Assembly: GCA_013289955.1 (NCBI GenBank) | Contig: JABCYZ010000006.1 | Location: forward strand, 186,001-250,000 | From: Acidobacteriota bacterium | GTDB lineage: Bacteria; Acidobacteriota; Terriglobia; Acidiferrales; UBA7541 | Length of the DNA: 64,000 bases | Reading direction: 5' to 3' | Shown here: positions 26,399 through 34,766 of the stretch, in pieces | Layout: the number at the start of each line of letters is the position of its first letter | Position numbering within the stretch: the stretch's first letter is position 1 | Notes under the pieces: generated by a model | Seen by the model: the letters and a program-made list of their open reading frames with translations, nothing else | Databases searched by the model: none | What the model was told of the DNA's origin: nothing | Made by a program: the position numbers and the translations under genes

Positions 26399-27846
26399 CA
26401 CCTGAGATTTGCCTCGGAAGAAACCTGGACAGGCTGGCCAAGCCTCTCCAGCAGTTTTTCGCAGAGCCCGTCGAAGCTGCCGTTGGACATTACAAGCAAC
26501 ACGTCGCCCGCTTCCGCCTCTGCCGAAACTTGCCGGGCAATCGCGTCGGAGCTTGGAAAAACGCGCGCGCTCTTTCCCAACTCGCGCACACTTTCCGCCA
26601 CCGCTTCGGGCTCAAGCCGATTCTCGTCACCGAGTTGCTGCGCGCGGAATACACCGCCCAGAACGACGCGATCCGCAAGCGCCAACGCCACCGGCAGGGT
26701 CTGCTCAAAGACTTTCCGCCGCATCGAGTTTGATCGTGGCTCGAGGATCGCCCAGAGTCGTCGGCCTGGCCAGCGTGCCCGCGCGGCCTCGATCGTCGCG
26801 CGTACGGCCGTGGGGTGATGCGCAAAATCGTCGACCACCAGAACGCCGCGCACTTCTCCTTTGAGGTCCATGCGCCGCTTCACGCTGCGGAAGGTTCGAA
26901 GGGCCTTGGCCAAATCCTCGGCGCTGATTCCGCGTCCCCGCGCTACCGCCATGGCCGCCATGGCATTCAAGACGTTGTGCCGCCCGCTCGCCGCCAGCAG
27001 GAAGTCGCCGAACGGTTTGCCTTTCGAGTGGACGCGAAATTTCATGCCCGCACCGTCGACCGCCAAATCGCTCGCCACCCAATCATTCCTCGCAGAAAAT
27101 CCGTACGTTTCCACCGGACAAAATGCTTTTTCCGCCGCCCGCCGCAGTGCCGGCCCGGATTCTTCCGTATCTCCCCAGACGACCACCCGCCCGCGCCGCG
27201 GCACAAGATTCACCAAACGGCGGAAGGCCAGCTCGTAGGTCTCAAAGTCCCGGTAGATGTCCGCGTGGTCGAATTCCAGCGAAGTGATGATCAGATCATC
27301 CGGATGGTAGTGAAAAAACTTCGGGCCGCGGTCCCAGAACGCTGTCTCGTACTCATCGCCTTCCAGAATAAATTCTTCGCCGCCGCCTAACCCGTAGCTC
27401 TTTCCAAAATTCTCAGCTACCCCGCCCACGAGAAAGTTCGGCCGCTTGCCCGCGGTTTGAAACATCCAAGCCAGCATCGCCGTAGTCGTCGTTTTTCCGT
27501 GCGTTCCGCTCACCACGATCGAATGCCGCTCCGGCAAAAAGACTTCTTCCAGAATCTCCGGCATCGAACGGTACGGAATCTTGCGATCCAGAACCTCTTC
27601 CAGCTCCGGATTCCCGCGCGCGATAATGTTGCCAACCACCACCAGATCCGGCGCCGGCGTTAGATGCGCCGCATCAAACTCATGAAAGAAAGAGATCCCC
27701 AACTTTTCGAGCAGTGTCGATGCCGGCGGATAGACGCCCGAGTCCGATCCCGTCACGCGGTAGCCATGCTCGCGCAACATTCCGGCGAGCGGCGCCATCG
27801 CGGATCCACCGATCCCAATCACGTGAACATGCCTCGGATCGCTCAT
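26398..27846 (-). CDS. mpl: UDP-N-acetylmuramate:L-alanyl-gamma-D-glutamyl-meso-diaminopimelate ligase
   Basis: Joins recycled murein tripeptide to UDP-MurNAc in the cytosol. 482 residues from the ATG at 27846; the open frame runs 96 codons further 5' but that part lies inside ldcA in another frame. The N-terminal Rossmann domain begins HVHVIGIGGSAMAPLAGML, the ATP loop is GTHGKTTT (114-121), and EGDEYETAFWDRGPKFFHY followed by SLEFDHADIY distinguishes Mpl from MurC. The ATGA overlap with ldcA shows coupling; the two enzymes act one after the other in recycling. Confidence 0.92.
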   Translation of the reverse strand: MSDPRHVHVIGIGGSAMAPLAGMLREHGYRVTGSDSGVYPPASTLLEKLGISFFHEFDAAHLTPAPDLVVVGNIIARGNPELEEVLDRKIPYRSMPEILEEVFLPERHSIVVSGTHGKTTTTAMLAWMFQTAGKRPNFLVGGVAENFGKSYGLGGGEEFILEGDEYETAFWDRGPKFFHYHPDDLIITSLEFDHADIYRDFETYELAFRRLVNLVPRRGRVVVWGDTEESGPALRRAAEKAFCPVETYGFSARNDWVASDLAVDGAGMKFRVHSKGKPFGDFLLAASGRHNVLNAMAAMAVARGRGISAEDLAKALRTFRSVKRRMDLKGEVRGVLVVDDFAHHPTAVRATIEAARARWPGRRLWAILEPRSNSMRRKVFEQTLPVALALADRVVLGGVFRAQQLGDENRLEPEAVAESVRELGKSARVFPSSDAIARQVSAEAEAGDVLLVMSNGSFDGLCEKLLERLGQPVQVSSEANLR

Positions 27847-28817
27847 GGCACGACCGCCGGCTCGAGAATCTCCAGCTGCCCTTCCGCCTCGGCTCTCAAA
27901 TGAGCCTTTACTCCCAAGGGCACCGTTAGCATGGGACGGGCGGTATGCCCGACCGCCGCGCCATAAACAAGCGGGACTCCGAGGGCACCTAAAATCCTTC
28001 GGCATACGTCCTGCACCGTCGCGCTGCCCGACATCAGCGGTCCACAATCCGGAAATTCGCCAAGCACGAACCCGCGGACTTCCTCGAATTTTCCCGCCTG
28101 TTTCAGATGCATCAGCGCCCGATCGACCTGCCATGGCTTCATGCCGCGATCCTCAAGCAACAAGATCGCCCCGCGCGTGTCCAGCTCCCACGGCGTCCCC
28201 AGCGTCGTCTCGACCAGCGTCATGCAACCGCCAAGAACCCGGCCCTCCGTTTCTCCGCCGACCAGCGTCTCGCCCCTCAACCGCAACATCCAGCCGCCGT
28301 CCGTCTTTCCGACGGCTGCGAGCAGCGACTCCCGGTCATAACCATTCGCCGCGCCGTCGCCAGCCTCCAGTCCCGCAGCCAGCATCGGTCCATAAAATCC
28401 GATCCACGAATACTGCTTCCACAGATAGGCCTGCAGCGAGGTCAAATCGCTGTATCCCAAGATCACCTTGGGCGCGTGCGCGCGTTCTATTGCAAGATTG
28501 TCGAGCAGATAGTTCGATCCGTACCCGCCCCGAATGGCCACAAGCGCATCTACATCGTCGCGCTCCAGCTCGTTCAAGAGCTCGTTTCGTCTGCTGGTTA
28601 GCGCTCCAGCGAAGTATCCCTCCGGCGTGAGCGGTGTGGAATCGGCCACATGAAATCCCAAGTTGCGCAACTCCTCAGCGCCAGCCAGCACTTTTGAAAA
28701 CTCGGCAGGAGACGCCGGCGCAAACGGCATCAGCACGCTGCCGGAATTCAGCGCGCGCGGCTTCCGCCCCTCGCCTGCCATCGATCGTGTTTGCAGTTCG
28801 CTGGCTCTCACGCTCAT
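27843..28817 (-). CDS. ldcA: Muramoyltetrapeptide LD-carboxypeptidase (S66)
   Basis: Removes the terminal D-Ala from recycled murein tetrapeptide, giving the tripeptide used by Mpl. 324 residues. The nucleophile lies in AIRGGYGSNYLLDNL (S101). VILGYSDLTSLQAYLWKQ is the next conserved block, and the C-terminal Glu/His part of the triad fits TEGRVLGGCMTLVETTLGTP and PLVYGAAVGHTARP. The ATG overlaps the mgtC-like stop (ATGA at 28814-28817). No signal peptide, so cytosolic as expected for a recycling enzyme. Confidence 0.92.
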   Translation of the reverse strand: MSVRASELQTRSMAGEGRKPRALNSGSVLMPFAPASPAEFSKVLAGAEELRNLGFHVADSTPLTPEGYFAGALTSRRNELLNELERDDVDALVAIRGGYGSNYLLDNLAIERAHAPKVILGYSDLTSLQAYLWKQYSWIGFYGPMLAAGLEAGDGAANGYDRESLLAAVGKTDGGWMLRLRGETLVGGETEGRVLGGCMTLVETTLGTPWELDTRGAILLLEDRGMKPWQVDRALMHLKQAGKFEEVRGFVLGEFPDCGPLMSGSATVQDVCRRILGALGVPLVYGAAVGHTARPMLTVPLGVKAHLRAEAEGQLEILEPAVVP

Positions 28818-29476
28818 CCGTTTTGCCGATCTACCGGCACCATTTCGCAGTTCATACCTGGTCTACAAAGCGCCTGGAGTATTTTTTCTTGCTGATGCGG
28901 GTTGACTTCCGCGTCGAACTGAATGAGATTTTTTTCACCCGAGAGCGAAACCTGGAAGTTGTCGATGGCAATCTTCAATTCTGAGAAGATCCGGTGCACA
29001 TCCGTAACCATGTTTTCCCTATGGTCCACAAAAATGCGGAACAGCATGTAACGGGGCTTCAGGTTGAGCCAGTCTTCGACGTAGAAAAGAATAATCAAGC
29101 CGCCCAGCACCAGCGCGCAGGCAATGCCTGAAACCGCGTACAGCCCGCCGCCGGCCGCCAGGCCCATGGCCGCGACGGCAAAAATGGTCGCCGCGGTTGT
29201 CAGTCCCGTGACGTTGCCTCGCTCGCGAAGAATCACCCCTGCGCCGAGAAATCCGATGCCTTGCACGATATTTGAGGCAATTCGAGTCGTACTGCTGTCA
29301 CCCGTGAGCCGCGCGATTTCGACCGAAGCGATGGTGAAGAGCGCCGCGCCAAGCGCAACGCAAAACCCCGTGCGCATCCCTGCTGGGCGCCTGCGAACGC
29401 TCCGTTCGACACCGATAATCGAGCCGAGCAAAGCGGCCCACGCCAGGCGCGCCACGATTGTGCTTAGGGGAAGCAT
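28814..29476 (-). CDS. MgtC/SapB family membrane protein
   Basis: 220 residues. The N-terminal domain has about four or five membrane helices with the family signature GSIIGVERSVRRRPAGMRTG and GIGFLGAGVILRERGNVTGLTTAAT. The C-terminal soluble domain (about 140-220) is ACT-like (YMLFRIFVDHRENMVTDVHRIFSEL). MgtC-type proteins affect magnesium and ATP homeostasis in some bacteria; SapB relatives are less clear. It is the first gene of the mgtC-ldcA-mpl-M61 unit, linked by 4 bp overlap to ldcA. Confidence 0.88.
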   Translation of the reverse strand: MLPLSTIVARLAWAALLGSIIGVERSVRRRPAGMRTGFCVALGAALFTIASVEIARLTGDSSTTRIASNIVQGIGFLGAGVILRERGNVTGLTTAATIFAVAAMGLAAGGGLYAVSGIACALVLGGLIILFYVEDWLNLKPRYMLFRIFVDHRENMVTDVHRIFSELKIAIDNFQVSLSGEKNLIQFDAEVNPHQQEKILQALCRPGMNCEMVPVDRQNG

Positions 29477-29516
29477 GTTCTCCCGCGTTTCAGGTGCTAT
29501 GGCAGGATTCTACACA

Positions 29517-30425
29517 CTACAATTTGAATTGCGTCAATTTCGCGAAGTGCCGTGCCCTGGCGTGTATCTCGCTCCGTTTGAGCACCCGCAGCCGGTCCAG
29601 TCCGAATTTCTCGACGGTAAAGCTTCCCAGCACCGAGCCGTAGACCATCGCACGGCGAAGCGTGGCGTCGCTCAAGTCCTTCGCACCCGCCAAATAACCC
29701 ATAAAGCCGCCCGCGAAGCTGTCGCCCGCGCCCGTCGGGTCATGCGGCTCTTCGAGAGGAAAGGCGGGCACGCAAAATACGCCGCGTTTGTCCACCATCA
29801 TCGCGCCGTATTCGCCGCGCTTCACCACGAGGGTCGAGGGTCCCAGCTTGAAAATATGCTTTGCCGCGCGCAGCAGGTTGTGCTCGTTCGAGAGCTGACG
29901 TGTCTCCGAATCGTTGATCATCAGAATATCGACATGCCGGAGCGTCTCGCGCAGTTCGTCGGGCGTACGCTCGATCCAGTAATTCATCGTGTCGAGCGCG
30001 ACAAGCTTCGGCCTTCCCTTTACCTGCTTTAGGACGTCACGCTGCAAATCCGGCGCAATGTTTGCCAGAAAAACGTACTTCGACGATTTGTATTTCTCTG
30101 GGAGCTTGGGCTTGAACCCCGCAAATACGTTCAAGTCCGTGGCCAGCGTCACGCGCTCATTCAAGTTTTCCGAATAGCGGCCTGCCCAGAAAAACGTTTT
30201 TCCGGCAGCGCGCTCCAATCCTTCCGTATCGATATGGCGCCCGCGAAAGACTGCTTCATCCTTGGCGGTGAAGTCCTCGCCCACGATGGCCACAAGGCTT
30301 ACTGGCGCGAAAAAGCTCGCCGACAGGGCGAAGTATGTCGCCGCTCCGCCCAGAGTCCAATCGACCTTTCCATACGGGCTTTCGAGCGCATCAAATGCCA
30401 CCGATCCGACTACGAGTAAGGACAC
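29517..30425 (-). CDS. PfkB family sugar or nucleoside kinase
   Basis: 302 residues. The N-terminal VVGSVAFDALES and GGAATYFALSASFFA, and the C-terminal anion-hole motif DPTGAGDSFAGGFMGYLAG with the catalytic Asp, are those of ribokinase-like kinases. It follows mtnP by 9 bp on the same strand and so is probably co-transcribed. Adenosine or a sugar from the methylthioadenosine route could be the substrate; the phosphorylase product is already phosphorylated, so a methylthioribose kinase role is not required. Substrate unassigned. Confidence 0.88.
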   Translation of the reverse strand: MSLLVVGSVAFDALESPYGKVDWTLGGAATYFALSASFFAPVSLVAIVGEDFTAKDEAVFRGRHIDTEGLERAAGKTFFWAGRYSENLNERVTLATDLNVFAGFKPKLPEKYKSSKYVFLANIAPDLQRDVLKQVKGRPKLVALDTMNYWIERTPDELRETLRHVDILMINDSETRQLSNEHNLLRAAKHIFKLGPSTLVVKRGEYGAMMVDKRGVFCVPAFPLEEPHDPTGAGDSFAGGFMGYLAGAKDLSDATLRRAMVYGSVLGSFTVEKFGLDRLRVLKRSEIHARARHFAKLTQFKL

Positions 30426-30434
30426 AGGCTTCTC

Positions 30435-31334
30435 CTAAGAAATATATTTCCCGATAATCGCTTCGAGCTTTTTCTTTGTGGCTTTTGGAACCAGCTTCAT
30501 ATCCGTCACCAAAGCATGTTTCAGCGCGGTTCCGCACTTGCAGCTTCGCCCTTCAGGCATCGCACGCACCGTTTCGCGCAAAACCTTTTGCGCGTTTTCC
30601 GCATTCTGCACCAGCGTCGCAATAATCTGTGAAGCTGTCACGGACTCATGCTCCGGATGCCAGCAATCAAAATCGGTGATCATCGCAACCGTGGCGTAAC
30701 AAATCTCCGCCTCTCGCGCCAGCTTGGCTTCCGTCACATTCGTCATGCCAATCACTTCGAACCGCAACTGCCGGTGCATGCTGGCCTCCGCCAAAGTCGA
30801 AAACTGCGGTCCCTCGATGCACACATAGGTTCCCCGCCGGTGCACCATCACTCCGCAATGCACGCTCGCATCGGCCAGGGCCGCCGACATCTGCGCGCAG
30901 GTCGGCTTATCAAACCCTACGTGCGCCACCAGCCCGTCGCCAAAAAACGTCGAAATGCGGTTCTTCGTGCGGTCTACGAACTGGTCAGGCACCAAAAACT
31001 CTCCCGGCCGCAGATCTTCCATCAGCGATCCCACCGCGCTGACAGAGATAATTCGCTCCACTCCCAGCAGTTTCATCGCATACACATTTGCCCGAAAATT
31101 GATCTCGCCCGGCAAAATGCGGTGTCCGCGTCCATGCCGCGCCAAAAAAGCCACCCGCTTCCCCTCGAGAAACCCAAGCACGATCGCGTCTGAGGGCTCT
31201 CCAAACGGCGTCTTCACGGTTACTTCGCGCGTCTTCGTGAGCCCGTTCATCGAATACAACCCGCTGCCGCCTATAATCCCTATCTCCGCCTGCGTGTTTG
31301 CACGGTTCGACTTCTCTGTTTTAGCAGCCGCCAT
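30435..31334 (-). CDS. mtnP: S-methyl-5'-thioadenosine phosphorylase
   Basis: Splits methylthioadenosine with phosphate into adenine and methylthioribose-1-phosphate in the methionine salvage route. 299 residues. Visible family marks are IGIIGGSGLY, TPFGEPSDAIVLG, FLARHGRGHRILPGEINFRAN, GTYVCIEGPQFSTLAE and EVIGMTNVTEAKLAREAEICY, with DFDCWHPEHESVT near the C-terminus. The upstream N-terminal 15 residues are low-complexity, so a later start is possible. It precedes the PfkB kinase. Confidence 0.94.
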   Translation of the reverse strand: MAAAKTEKSNRANTQAEIGIIGGSGLYSMNGLTKTREVTVKTPFGEPSDAIVLGFLEGKRVAFLARHGRGHRILPGEINFRANVYAMKLLGVERIISVSAVGSLMEDLRPGEFLVPDQFVDRTKNRISTFFGDGLVAHVGFDKPTCAQMSAALADASVHCGVMVHRRGTYVCIEGPQFSTLAEASMHRQLRFEVIGMTNVTEAKLAREAEICYATVAMITDFDCWHPEHESVTASQIIATLVQNAENAQKVLRETVRAMPEGRSCKCGTALKHALVTDMKLVPKATKKKLEAIIGKYIS

Positions 31335-31352
31335 TCGCTTGTCTCCGTGAAA

Positions 31353-32195
31353 TTAACTGTTGAGGTCTACCGGTTCGAATGCCACTTTGCCATCGTGGTC
31401 GTGCAAAGTGCCCGCGGGAAAATCCGGGTCATGTCCAAACGCCACAATCCACCCGTCCCGCACAAACTCTCCAATCCACTTCCGCTTCGTCTCGAGCGTA
31501 GTCAATGGATATAGATCGTACGCAATGATCCACGGCAACGGCAAATGGTGGCGCGTGGGAATCAGATCCGCGACCATCATCAACTTCTTGCCGCCGCCGG
31601 TAATCTGCACCCCTTGGATCTGCAAATTGTGCCCCGGAATCTTCACCACCGAGACTCCTGGCACAATTTCGCAGTCGCCATCGGCAAGCTGCCACTGTCC
31701 TGCATCGCTGATGGCCGTAAAATCGTGCGCGTAGTAGCTGGCCCGATCTCTCTCCGTGGGCCGCATGGCGTGCTCCAGCTCCGCGCGCTGTACTACATAT
31801 TTCGCATTCGGAAACGTCGGAACAACCTTTCGATTCGCCAGCCGCGTATTTCCACCGGCATGGTCGAAATGCAGGTGGGTGTTGATGACGACATCGATTT
31901 CCTGCGGCTTCAGTCCAGCCCTTTCGAGCGAATCGGCGTAGGGGTCGCCCTCAGCAAAGCCATAAATATTTCGCAATTTCGCGTCCCACTTTGTTCCGTT
32001 CCCCGTCTCTACCAGAATATTCTTCCCGCCTGTGCGGAGCAGCAACGAATTTGCCGCTAGCGGAATCCGGTTCCGGTCATCCGCCGCCATTTTCTTTTCC
32101 CACAGCGTTTTCGGAACCACACCAAACATGGATCCGCCATCCAGCCGGAAAATGCCGCCGTGAATGTGCCGAACTTCGATGTCTCCCAGGTGCAT
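31353..32195 (-). CDS. MBL-fold metallo-hydrolase
   Basis: 280 residues with the dinuclear zinc motif NTHLHFDHAGG (HxHxDH at 107-112), a further His in IPGHNLQ and an Asp in MMVADLIPTRHHLP. The start MHLGDIEVRHIHGGIFRLDGG and SLLLRTGGKNILVETGNG match the group of MBL hydrolases that also contains lactonases. There is no signal peptide. It lies between meaB and mtnP, 11 and 18 bp from its neighbours, so is probably in one operon with them. Substrate unknown. Confidence 0.88.
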   Translation of the reverse strand: MHLGDIEVRHIHGGIFRLDGGSMFGVVPKTLWEKKMAADDRNRIPLAANSLLLRTGGKNILVETGNGTKWDAKLRNIYGFAEGDPYADSLERAGLKPQEIDVVINTHLHFDHAGGNTRLANRKVVPTFPNAKYVVQRAELEHAMRPTERDRASYYAHDFTAISDAGQWQLADGDCEIVPGVSVVKIPGHNLQIQGVQITGGGKKLMMVADLIPTRHHLPLPWIIAYDLYPLTTLETKRKWIGEFVRDGWIVAFGHDPDFPAGTLHDHDGKVAFEPVDLNS

Positions 32196-32206
32196 TCCGA
32201 GCCGCC

Positions 32207-33166
32207 TCAGGCCACAACGCCGCTCTCTCGAAGCAATTCGTTCACTGCCGTAAATGGATCCTTTCGCCGCTCCGCCACGTCCTTTGCCATCTCCGCCAGC
32301 CGCGCCTCTCCGCCTGCACCGCCCAACACGCGTTCCACCAGCCGCGACTCAAGCAATCCCAACAGCCGCCGCTTCCAATGCTCCAAATGTTTCCGCTCGC
32401 GTTCCCCGCTAGCTTCAAAATGCTTCCGAAATTTCAGAATCGTTTCTCCCAGCACCTCGATTCCCTTGCTCTCGCTAGCCACCGTCCGCACTACCTGTGG
32501 GTGCCAACCGTCGCGCGGCATCACCAGCGCGAGCATTGCCATCAACTGCTGCTCCAACCGGTCCGCGCCCTCGCGATCGGCCTTATTCAAAACAAAAATA
32601 TCTCCAATCTCCATCAACCCTGCCTTCATATTCTGGATATCGTCGCCCATCCCCGGCACGAGGACCACCAAAACGCAATCCGCCAGCCGCACAATATCGA
32701 TCTCGTCCTGCCCCACGCCCACCGTCTCGATCAAAACTTCCTCTTTCCCTGCCGCGTCCAGCAAGAGCGCCACTTCCGCCGTCGCCCGCGCTAACCCTCC
32801 CATGAATCCACGCGTGGCCATTGACCGAATATACATTCCCTTGTCGCTCGCATGGCTCTGCATCCGAATGCGATCCCCCAAGATCGCCCCGCCCGTGTAA
32901 GGACTCGTCGGATCCACGGCAATTACGCCCACTTGCTGCTGATCTTTCCGGTAATACGCCGCCAAACGATCCACGAGCGTGCTCTTGCCCGTTCCGGGCG
33001 CCCCGGTCACTCCGGTCAGATAAGCTCGTCCTGTCGATCGAAAAAGCCGGCGCAGCAACTCCTCTGCCGCCGCCTGATGATTCTCAATCGCCGTAATCGC
33101 GCGCGAAATCGCCCGCACATCGCCCGCCCGCACCAAGTCCGCCCAGGTCTCAACAGGCAGCGTCAT
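32207..33166 (-). CDS. meaB: Methylmalonyl-CoA mutase-associated GTPase MeaB
   Basis: A 319-residue G3E-family GTPase that loads and protects the B12-dependent acyl-CoA mutase. The P-loop is GAPGTGKS (55-62); VIAVDPTSPYTGGAILGDRIRM is the family signature; switch II reads IETVGVGQDEIDI and the base-specific motif is LNKADREGAD. No mutase gene is in the window. The neighbouring acyl-CoA dehydrogenase is consistent with branched-chain or odd-chain acyl-CoA degradation, which is inference. Confidence 0.93.
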   Translation of the reverse strand: MTLPVETWADLVRAGDVRAISRAITAIENHQAAAEELLRRLFRSTGRAYLTGVTGAPGTGKSTLVDRLAAYYRKDQQQVGVIAVDPTSPYTGGAILGDRIRMQSHASDKGMYIRSMATRGFMGGLARATAEVALLLDAAGKEEVLIETVGVGQDEIDIVRLADCVLVVLVPGMGDDIQNMKAGLMEIGDIFVLNKADREGADRLEQQLMAMLALVMPRDGWHPQVVRTVASESKGIEVLGETILKFRKHFEASGERERKHLEHWKRRLLGLLESRLVERVLGGAGGEARLAEMAKDVAERRKDPFTAVNELLRESGVVA

Positions 33167-33250
33167 TTTGTCCTTCGATTGTCCATGGAGGCGAGGAAGC
33201 TCGGGTGCACCCGCCTATTATCCCGATTTTTGCCACTAGCCCCAAATGCC

Positions 33251-33269
33251 CCGCCGGCATCGCCGGCGG
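33251..33269. terminator. Perfect GC-rich hairpin after the acyl-CoA dehydrogenase gene
   Basis: CCGCCGGC, loop ATC, GCCGGCGG: an 8 bp perfect stem about 90 bp after the acyl-CoA dehydrogenase stop and 85 bp before the meaB start (minus strand). No T-run follows on either strand, so it may be a transcription or repeat structure rather than an intrinsic terminator. Confidence 0.4.
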
Positions 33270-33359
33270 ACCCGTAGCACCTTGTTCACGTTTCCCTGCG
33301 AGCTCGAGGACCTCGGTGCTAAAACCCGCCTTCTGCTCTAAGCTCGATCGAGCCGTAAC

Positions 33360-34508
33360 TCACTTCTTCCCCAGCAATTGCCTGGCGATCACTAGCTTCT
33401 GAATCTCGCTTGTTCCTTCCCCAATTGTGCACAGCTTCACATCGCGATAAAACTTCTCCGCCGGGTAATCCTTAATGAATCCGTATCCGCCATGCACCTG
33501 CACGCATTCATTCGCCACCCGCACGGCCACCTCGCTGGCAAACAACTTCGCCATACTCGACTCCCGCGTAAACCGCACATCCTTCCGGTCCGCCAGCCAC
33601 GCCGCCTGGTACACCAGCAGCCGCGCCGCCTCCACTTCTGTCGCCATGTCCGCCAACTTAAACTGAATCGCCTGAAACTCGCTGATCGCCTGCCCAAACT
33701 GCTTGCGCTGCTTCGCATAGCTCACCGCCGCGTCCAGCGCCCCCTGCGCCATTCCGAGCGCCAAAGCCGCAATCGAAATCCGCCCGCCATCCAGGATCTT
33801 CAAACTCCCCGTAAACCCCTCGCCCTCCGGCCCCAGCAAATTCTCCGACGGAACGCGGCAATCCGAAAAAATCACTTCCGATGTATCGCTGGCCCGCATC
33901 CCGAGCTTGTTCTCCTTCTTTCCCGGCTTAAATCCCGCCATCCCCTTTTCCAAAATAAACGCGCTAATCCCGTGCGAGCCCTTCGACTTGTCCGTCACCG
34001 CCATTGCCACGCAGAAATCCGCGTAATGCCCGTTGGTCGTAAACGTCTTCGCGCCGTTCAAGACCCAAAAATTCCCATCGCGCCGCGCCGTTGTCCGCGT
34101 CCCGCCCGCATCCGACCCGGCCTCGGGCTCCGTCAACGACCAGGCTCCGATCTTCTTCCCCGACGCCAGCGGCGCCAAATACTTCTTCTTCTGCGCCTCG
34201 GTCCCAAACTTAAAAATGTGATTGCTGCACAAAGAATTGTGCGCCGCCACAATCAACCCGATGGAGCCATCGACGCGCGCCAATTCCTCAATCGCAATCA
34301 CATACTCCATGTAACCCAATCCCGCCCCGCCATACTCCTCAGGAAAAATCACGCCGAGCAGCCCCATCTCGCCCAGCTTCGGCATAATTTCGACCGGAAA
34401 ATGCGAAGCCTCGTCCCACTCCATCACATGCGGCAATATCTCGCCCTGAGCAAACTCCCGCACACTCCGCCGCAACTGTTGCTGTTCCTCGGTAAATGTG
34501 AAGTCCAC
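33360..34508 (-). CDS. Acyl-CoA dehydrogenase
   Basis: 382 residues, the usual FAD flavoenzyme size. The start is GTG at 34508 with CGGAGA upstream. Family signatures are [20 protein letters not shown] (FAD and substrate), [33 protein letters not shown], and the catalytic Glu in [12 protein letters not shown]. It introduces the alpha-beta double bond in acyl-CoA and passes electrons to ETF. The likely substrate is short-chain or branched acyl-CoA; the adjacent meaB fits that, but the specificity is not readable here. Confidence 0.94.
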   Translation of the reverse strand: MDFTFTEEQQQLRRSVREFAQGEILPHVMEWDEASHFPVEIMPKLGEMGLLGVIFPEEYGGAGLGYMEYVIAIEELARVDGSIGLIVAAHNSLCSNHIFKFGTEAQKKKYLAPLASGKKIGAWSLTEPEAGSDAGGTRTTARRDGNFWVLNGAKTFTTNGHYADFCVAMAVTDKSKGSHGISAFILEKGMAGFKPGKKENKLGMRASDTSEVIFSDCRVPSENLLGPEGEGFTGSLKILDGGRISIAALALGMAQGALDAAVSYAKQRKQFGQAISEFQAIQFKLADMATEVEAARLLVYQAAWLADRKDVRFTRESSMAKLFASEVAVRVANECVQVHGGYGFIKDYPAEKFYRDVKLCTIGEGTSEIQKLVIARQLLGKK

Positions 34509-34522
34509 GTTGTCTCCGCGCG

Positions 34523-34550
34523 GCTATATGCTTCGGCTATACTCCGCCAA
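34523..34550 (-). promoter_or_regulatory. Promoter candidate for acyl-CoA dehydrogenase
   Basis: On the minus strand TTGGCG (34545-34550), 16 bases, TATAGC (34523-34528), only 14 bp before the GTG start. The expected leader is about 8 bases, which would cut into or remove the ribosome binding site. Confidence 0.4.
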
Positions 34551-34766
34551 AGTTCCGCTTATAGGCCATTTTACACAAGCCCCCGCCGTATTGGGCCATG
34601 TCTCTTGGCGCATGTTTTCTCGACTCTAGACTGCGCCCGTTCGCCAGCGAGTCGACTGGCGATAGCGCAGGATCGCGAAGATGTCGCCGGCGCACCTCTG
34701 ACATTCGCCGGTGTTGGCTACATTCGGCATCAAAGATGCGATATGATGACGGGCAGCGGTGGGTCC

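Noticed and set aside
27847..28134. N-terminal extension of Mpl
   Set aside because: These 96 codons overlap ldcA in another frame, and the Rossmann domain starts at the ATG at 27846, which overlaps the ldcA stop.
33492..34766. Long 5' extension of the TPR protein frame
   Set aside because: The extension lies opposite the acyl-CoA dehydrogenase gene and is Arg/His-rich. The signal peptide at 34767 marks the true start.
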